From assembly GCF_000967655.1 (NCBI RefSeq), contig NZ_JXYA01000037.1, forward strand, positions 1-60,792: a stretch of DNA of 60,792 bases, read 5' to 3'. The stretch comes from Pseudoalteromonas rubra. GTDB taxonomy: Bacteria; Pseudomonadota; Gammaproteobacteria; Enterobacterales; Alteromonadaceae. Below are positions 56,829 through 60,792 of the stretch, in pieces (the first letter of the stretch is position 1; each line of letters starts with the position of its first letter). The notes under the pieces are model-generated. The model ran no database searches. It was not told the DNA's origin and saw only the letters and a list, made by a program, of their open reading frames with translations. The translations under genes and the position numbers were made by a program.

Positions 56829-58269
56829 GCTGTGGCTGCTTTTTCGCCTGCTGTACGAGCGCGCCGAGGGTGCGCACATAACCCTCCATTTCTGCGCTCC
56901 AGGGCAAACCATAACTGATCCGCACGCAACTGCGATAGCGCTCATAGGCGCTGAATATCGCGCCCGGCGCTACGCTGATCCCCGCGCGCAGTGCCAGCTG
57001 AAAAAACAGGCCGCCATCGTAAGCTCCGCCCAGATCCAGCCACAACACACATCCCCCTTTTGGGTCACTGACACGCACATGTTCGGGAAAGTACTTTTGC
57101 ACAGCCAGGCGCATTTTCTGTTTATTATCGTAAAGGCGCTTGCGTAATTGCCGTAAATGGCGCTGAAACTCACCACTGGCCATAAAATCTGCCAACGCCC
57201 ATTGATTCATCATCGGCGCCGAGCAGCTCAGCGCACGTTTAAAGCGCTTTGCCCGCGCGCTGTAAGGCCCTGCCAGCATCCAGCCAACCCGGTAACCCGG
57301 CGCTACGGTTTTAGAAAACGACGAGCAGGTCAGCACCTCGCCGGGTGTTGCAAAGCACTGCGCCGGCCTTATTCGCTGCTCACCAAAATATAAATCGCCA
57401 TACACATCATCTTCAATGAGTACCACGTCATGTGCACACAGTAATTTCAGCAACTGCTGCATACGAGATTCGGGCATCTGACTGCCCAGTGGGTTATTAA
57501 TACTGGTCGAGAACAGGCAGGCTTTGATGGAATGACGTGACAACGCAGCACTGAGATCGTCAAGCCACAGCCCGTCGTCCGGACATACGGGGATTTCTAT
57601 CGCTTTCAGTCCCAGGTTTTCTACCAGCTCAACAATGCCAAAATAGCAAGGTGATTCTATCGCCACGATGTCACCGGGCTGAGTTACACACTGCAACGCA
57701 ATGGCGATCGCCTCCTGGGCACCATTGGTGATGATCAAGTCATCGCTGTTCACCGTTAGTCCCAGCGCCAGATAATATTGCACTATCTGCGCTTTGAGCA
57801 TTGTTAGCCCATCGATAGCACCATAATCCAGCATCCGCTCCTGAGCCTGACGCATTGCCTGGCGCATGCTTTTGGCCAATGCCTGTTGCGGACTGGCTGC
57901 TGCGACCGGGTTGGCGAGCCCCAGCGGTGCCACGTCTGGCAGGTGGATCCCCTCATATACTTGCTCAATGAGCTGCTGTTTATTCACCATCACAGGTTTG
58001 GCAGGTAATTTACTGCGCCTGGGAGTGGCTGTGTCATGACCACTTTGCAAAAAGTAGCCGGACTTTTCACGGGCAACCACCAGGCCTGTCATCTCAAGCT
58101 GCTGGTAGGCCTGTTGCACAGTAGGAATACTCACACGCAGCCGGCTTGCCATGGCTCTGAGCGACGGCAACTTATCCCCTGGCAGCAGCAACTCCTGCTC
58201 AACCATCTCTTTGACCACGGTGATGACTTGCTGATAGAGGTAATCGGGCTTAAAAGTAGAATGATCCAT
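56815..58269 (-). CDS. MocR-family transcriptional regulator (GntR-type DNA-binding plus aminotransferase domain)
   Basis: This 484-residue protein has an N-terminal GntR winged helix (about 7-75: LYQQVITVVKEMVEQELLLPGDKLPSLRAMA) and a fold-I aminotransferase-like domain (about 110-475). The PLP lysine is in CSSFSKTVAPGYRVGW, with NPLGSQ and IEDDVYGDLYF also conserved. MocR regulators sense PLP or amino-acid adducts and often control a divergent transporter, as here. The ATG at 58269 has TAGGGA upstream; the frame stays open further upstream but would run through the promoter. It is probably autoregulated from the shared 108-bp gap with the DMT gene. Confidence 0.88.
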   Translation of the reverse strand: MDHSTFKPDYLYQQVITVVKEMVEQELLLPGDKLPSLRAMASRLRVSIPTVQQAYQQLEMTGLVVAREKSGYFLQSGHDTATPRRSKLPAKPVMVNKQQLIEQVYEGIHLPDVAPLGLANPVAAASPQQALAKSMRQAMRQAQERMLDYGAIDGLTMLKAQIVQYYLALGLTVNSDDLIITNGAQEAIAIALQCVTQPGDIVAIESPCYFGIVELVENLGLKAIEIPVCPDDGLWLDDLSAALSRHSIKACLFSTSINNPLGSQMPESRMQQLLKLLCAHDVVLIEDDVYGDLYFGEQRIRPAQCFATPGEVLTCSSFSKTVAPGYRVGWMLAGPYSARAKRFKRALSCSAPMMNQWALADFMASGEFQRHLRQLRKRLYDNKQKMRLAVQKYFPEHVRVSDPKGGCVLWLDLGGAYDGGLFFQLALRAGISVAPGAIFSAYERYRSCVRISYGLPWSAEMEGYVRTLGALVQQAKKQPQPQSV

Positions 58270-58276
58270 CGCGATC

Positions 58277-58325
58277 CCTATCTGTATAGGTTTAAAAACA
58301 CATTTTTTGTATCTGGCATATACAG
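58277..58325. promoter_or_regulatory. Candidate MocR operator region
   Basis: TATCTG occurs twice in the same orientation (58279-58284 and 58310-58315), 31 bp apart, about three helical turns. The first lies in the near-palindrome CCTAT-CTGT-ATAGG (58277-58290). CTGTATA (58282-58288) is also inverted as TATACAG (58319-58325). The layout suits a MocR dimer controlling both divergent genes. Confidence 0.45.
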
Positions 58326-58377
58326 AATATAGCGCTAAACTGGCCACGCTGACTAGTCCTTCCTGTGAGTTGAAAGA

Positions 58378-59298
58378 ATGAACAATGCTTTTCTGTATAC
58401 GATCACTGTCCTGATCTGGGGCTCCACCTGGCTGGCAATTGAATTCCAGCTGGGCACGGTAGACGAGGTGGTCTCTTTGTTTTACCGCTTCGCGATTTCT
58501 GCCGCCTGTATGTGGTGTTATGTGCTGATCAAACGACCACCGATGCGCTATCCGCTCACTGATCACGGCTTTTTTATGTTGCTGGCGCTGGGCAACTTTG
58601 GCTTAAACTATCTCTTTCTCTACTGGGCGCAAGGCAGCCTGACGTCCGCGATGGCCTCGATTGCTTTCTCACTTTTGCTGGTCGCCAATATCGTCAATAC
58701 CAGACTGTTTTTTGCCAAGCCCATTGCGGGCCGCATCTACATTGGTGCAGCGCTGGGACTTGGAGGGATCGTTAGTTTATTCTGGCAGGATCTGCGCAGT
58801 GCCGACCTCAGCAGTGATGCCTTCATTGGTTTACTGCTGGCGCTGGCAGGTATGTTTATCGCTTCGCTCGGCAACATGGTCAGCGTACGTAACTCCAATC
58901 GCCAGATTGGCGTATTGCAGGGCAATGCCTGGGGCATGCTGTATAGTGCGCTGTTTTTAGGCGGTTATGTGGCGCTCAGCCCGCTGCAATTTAGCATTGA
59001 GGCCGACGCGCAATACTGGGGGTCGCTGCTGTATTTGTCGGTGTTTGGTACTGTGATTGCGTTTGCCTGTTACTTCCACCTGCTCAAAAACATTGGCCCG
59101 GAAAAAGCCAGCTACCTGATCGTGCTGTTCCCTCTGGTGGCAGTCACTCTCAGCACCTGGTTTGAAGGGTTTGTCTGGCAGCTCAATACTTTTATCGGGT
59201 TCTCGCTGGTGCTGATCGGCAATGCCATCGTACTTACACCGTACCAGCGCATTCGTGCCTGGCTCAGTCCAACGACACCGTCTCAGGCAAGACCTTAA
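58378..59298 (+). CDS. EamA/DMT-family transporter, MocR-linked
   Basis: This is a 306-residue membrane protein with about ten helices in two EamA halves. It begins with the typical LIWGSTWLAIEFQLG; the second half has VFGTVIAFACYFHLLKNIGPEKASYLIVLFPLVAV. It is probably an exporter of amino acids or related compounds, since it is divergent from a MocR regulator, a pairing often seen for DMT exporters. The last 35 bp overlap the convergent lipid kinase gene. It differs from the other DMT gene at 37 kb and belongs to a separate subgroup. Confidence 0.87.
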   Translation: MNNAFLYTITVLIWGSTWLAIEFQLGTVDEVVSLFYRFAISAACMWCYVLIKRPPMRYPLTDHGFFMLLALGNFGLNYLFLYWAQGSLTSAMASIAFSLLLVANIVNTRLFFAKPIAGRIYIGAALGLGGIVSLFWQDLRSADLSSDAFIGLLLALAGMFIASLGNMVSVRNSNRQIGVLQGNAWGMLYSALFLGGYVALSPLQFSIEADAQYWGSLLYLSVFGTVIAFACYFHLLKNIGPEKASYLIVLFPLVAVTLSTWFEGFVWQLNTFIGFSLVLIGNAIVLTPYQRIRAWLSPTTPSQARP

Positions 59299-60127
59299 GC
59301 TGCACAGCGCCTGGCAGGCTGCGGATGGTCACGGGGGTTGTCGCCACCAGATCGCCGTCGGCCTCCACCGCCAGGCCTGGTGTTGTGATATCCAGCTGGG
59401 TGCGTTTTTCCCGATGCACCCAGGGTAAATGCTGATGACACCCCACCAGCATAGCCGCAAACACCACCAAACGTTGCCACCAGTTACGAGCTGAAAACCA
59501 CATACACTCCAGCTGAGCGTCCTGTAAGCTCGCCAGCGGCGCAGGCTTTAACCCCGCGGCAAAAAAGCGACCATTGGCCAGCAACAGCATCATGCCGTGC
59601 TTTAATTCAGGCCCCTGGGCCGTTGTCAGCTGAACCGTCGGCGCACAGAATAGCTGTTTAATACCGCCCCACACATAGCTCAGTGCCCCGACACTTTTAC
59701 TGCCGCGCAGGCTCTTGACCACCTCCGCATTAAACCCAACACCGGCAATATTGACAAAATAACGCGTGCCGATTGCCCCCAGATCCAGGGCGATAGAATG
59801 TGACGAAAACACCGCCGCACGCCATTGCCGCTGTGAATAACCAAACTGACGACAAAAATCATTGCCGGTTCCCGCAGGCAGACACGCCAGCTGGGCCGAA
59901 GATCCGCACATCGCATTGACAACCAGGTTGATGGTCCCGTCACCCCCGACAACCACAATCAGTTTCTGGGCCTGAGCCTGCAACCGGATAGCATCATGAT
60001 CCCGGCCATAAAACCCGCTGGTCTCATACCAGCTAATGATGATCTTGCGTTGCTTTGCCTGCGCCCGTAACCAACGTAGATGTCGCTGTAATCTTCGCCC
60101 CCCTCCGGGCTTATAAACAACTAACAA
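59264..60127 (-). CDS. Diacylglycerol kinase-like lipid kinase (YegS/DgkB type)
   Basis: This 287-residue protein has the DAGK catalytic domain: the nucleotide loop VVVGGDGTINLVVNAM, LPAGTGNDFCRQF, ALDLGAIG and VNIAGVGFNAEVV. A C-terminal beta-sandwich has VEADGDLV. Such soluble kinases phosphorylate diacylglycerol or related lipids at the membrane. The start is a TTG at 60127 with a strong GGAGG just before it; no ATG is available in a suitable place. The 3' end overlaps the convergent DMT gene by 35 bp. Confidence 0.88.
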   Translation of the reverse strand: MLVVYKPGGGRRLQRHLRWLRAQAKQRKIIISWYETSGFYGRDHDAIRLQAQAQKLIVVVGGDGTINLVVNAMCGSSAQLACLPAGTGNDFCRQFGYSQRQWRAAVFSSHSIALDLGAIGTRYFVNIAGVGFNAEVVKSLRGSKSVGALSYVWGGIKQLFCAPTVQLTTAQGPELKHGMMLLLANGRFFAAGLKPAPLASLQDAQLECMWFSARNWWQRLVVFAAMLVGCHQHLPWVHREKRTQLDITTPGLAVEADGDLVATTPVTIRSLPGAVQLKVLPETVSLD

Positions 60128-60423
60128 CCAACCTCCAAAATAATAAAATCAATTTATCTGAATAACTACCCACAAAAAACACCCAAGATAAAAGGAAAAT
60201 AAGACAAGCAATTGTAAATCAACATGCAAAGTAAAGTGCAACCATTCACAAAAGTGAATAAACAACCATTTAAGAGACTATAAAAAGCATCTAAGGTGCA
60301 TTTTTTAATTAGTTTTTCTAATCTCTCACCGGTAATTTTTATCGTTTTATTTTTGGTCACAATGCACGCAAAATAACCATGTCGATACAGACCGCATTTA
60401 CTAACGATTTTGAGGAGTCAGAC
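60128..60423. other. AT-rich intergenic region before the small orphan gene
   Basis: This 296-bp stretch is strongly AT-rich and holds the leader of the 49-residue gene. A hairpin ATTCAC-AAAA-GTGAAT lies at 60244-60259, and ATTAG-TTTTT-CTAAT occurs near 60308. A frame on the minus strand here is not convincing. I see no other gene. Confidence 0.35.
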
Positions 60424-60573
60424 ATGCTTAATTCAGCTGCAGCGTGCAGCAACACGCAAACCACCCTAAACCCAGTCGAAGCGCCAGTGATTAAACGCCG
60501 CTTTAACCTGACAGCCTGGTTAAACAAGCTGGGTAAACAACTGATGTTAAGTCAGGTGGTTATGTATAAGTAA
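60424..60573 (+). CDS. Small orphan protein, 49 residues
   Basis: This short gene has a strong ribosome binding site (AGGAG seven bases before the ATG). The protein has a polar N-terminal half (MLNSAAACSNTQTTLNPVEA) and a basic, possibly amphipathic C-terminal half (KRRFNLTAWLNKLGKQLML) ending in MYK. It has no signal peptide or obvious membrane helix. I recognise no family. A strong hairpin follows the stop, and a tRNA-Ser gene starts 200 bp downstream. The longer frame from 60379 lacks a ribosome site. Confidence 0.6.
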   Translation: MLNSAAACSNTQTTLNPVEAPVIKRRFNLTAWLNKLGKQLMLSQVVMYK

Positions 60574-60582
60574 GTCTGCTTC

Positions 60583-60611
60583 GGGCATGATCTTCCCAAC
60601 CGATCATGCCC
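60583..60611 (+). terminator. Perfect hairpin after the small orphan gene
   Basis: The 10-bp stem GGGCATGATC (60583-60592) / GATCATGCCC (60602-60611) has a 9-base loop, 10 bp after the stop. It is followed only by AGTTTCTG, so it is a weak or Rho-assisted terminator. Confidence 0.55.
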
Positions 60612-60733
60612 AGTTTCTGCCATCTCCCACTTATCTCAATATCATAAAACACACCTATTCGCCTATAAATCGGCCAAAGTCGTAAAAAACTGACGTTATT
60701 AGCACAAAATTTAAGCAAACAATTCAAAAACTA

Positions 60734-60762
60734 TTTACAGCGCCAAATTCGCTAAGTATTAT
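60734..60762 (+). promoter_or_regulatory. Promoter of the tRNA-Ser gene
   Basis: The -35 element TTTACA (60734-60739), a 17-bp spacer and the -10 element TATTAT (60757-60762) end 10 bp before the mature tRNA 5' end, a typical tight arrangement for stable-RNA genes. Confidence 0.6.
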
Positions 60763-60772
60763 CTTTGCCCAT

Positions 60773-60792
60773 GGAGAGATGGCTGAGTGGTT
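60773..60792 (+). tRNA. tRNA-Ser, 5' fragment cut by the window edge
   Basis: The last 20 bases begin with GGAGAGATGGCTGAGTGG, the acceptor stem and D-arm start of a gammaproteobacterial serine tRNA (U8, then GGCUGAGUGG of the D-stem and loop). The anticodon lies outside the window. The isoacceptor is probably UGA, by resemblance only. Confidence 0.75.

Noticed and set aside
58270..58566. Longer frame upstream of the MocR start
   Set aside because: It runs through the shared promoter region and into the divergent DMT gene; the ATG at 58269 begins the GntR domain and has TAGGGA.
60166..60360. Minus-strand frame of 64 codons with hydrophobic residues
   Set aside because: It starts with GTG without a ribosome site, lies in very AT-rich leader DNA, and has a composition explained by that bias.
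1..60792. CRISPR array or tandem-repeat array
   Set aside because: No regularly spaced short direct repeats were seen in any intergenic region. The only repeated stretches are hairpins and the single fold-back element.

Overview
The window looks like chromosome of a marine gammaproteobacterium of the Alteromonadales, most probably Pseudoalteromonas or a close relative. The evidence is the gammaproteobacterial gene orders (rhlB-gppA against trxA-rho; ubiD-fre; cyaY against lptM-lysA-dapF-DUF484-xerC-yigB; hemC-hemD-hemX-hemY), the many diguanylate-cyclase, hybrid-kinase and chemoreceptor genes, a secreted subtilase with a GlyGly-CTERM-like tail, and Alteromonadales-type proteins such as the HemD-HemX fusion and the DNAJ-related protein. 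The genus is inferred from proteins and synteny only. Almost all the DNA is coding. There are no rRNA genes, CRISPR arrays, transposase genes or prophage.

Layout. 0.1-4.9 kb: rhlB-gppA on the minus strand, divergent from trxA and rho. 5-16.3 kb: signalling genes (a chemoreceptor without a sensor domain, a TPR hybrid kinase, a GGDEF-EAL protein) mixed with a DNAJ-related protein, dbpA, a secreted M28 peptidase and a Sel1-repeat protein. 16.5-20.4 kb: ubiD, fre, a CBS-pair protein and adenosine deaminase. 20.5-26.5 kb: a tightly packed minus-strand run cyaY-esterase-DUF2914-hemC-hemDX-hemY, ending in a fold-back repeat and a terminator. 26.6-31.3 kb: the divergent lysine/diaminopimelate and recombinase operon. 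31.4-41.7 kb: a POT peptide transporter, an unknown periplasmic protein, an RmlD-like reductase with a retropepsin-like protease, a pseudouridine synthase, a DMT transporter, a diguanylate cyclase and a penicillin-acylase-family hydrolase. 41.9-50.3 kb: a CHASE hybrid kinase, yceH, nadE, the pterin cluster folM-folE-folX, yqaA, and a thioredoxin-fold lipoprotein overlapping a DUF2721 gene. 50.5-60.8 kb: a 1350-residue subtilase, cytochrome c', a small charged protein, a YggN-like protein, a MocR regulator divergent from a DMT exporter, a lipid kinase, a 49-residue orphan protein, and the first 20 bases of a tRNA-Ser gene at the edge.

How the genes fit together. CyaY (iron/Fe-S) lies in the same run as the early tetrapyrrole genes. 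FolE, FolX and FolM together would make tetrahydromonapterin from GTP. LysA and DapF are the last steps around meso-diaminopimelate. Several genes concern c-di-GMP or phosphorelay signalling, but no partner response regulator lies nearby.

Main non-coding observations: a fold-back, MITE-like inverted repeat between the hemY stop codon and its terminator; a large two-hairpin structure between nadE and folM; spaced direct repeats in the MocR/DMT promoter region; and a set of strong hairpins without U-tracts at convergent gene junctions. No large undescribed multi-gene system is evident. The best candidates for new biology are the fold-back repeat, the small orphan gene next to the tRNA, and the unknown periplasmic protein at 33-34 kb.
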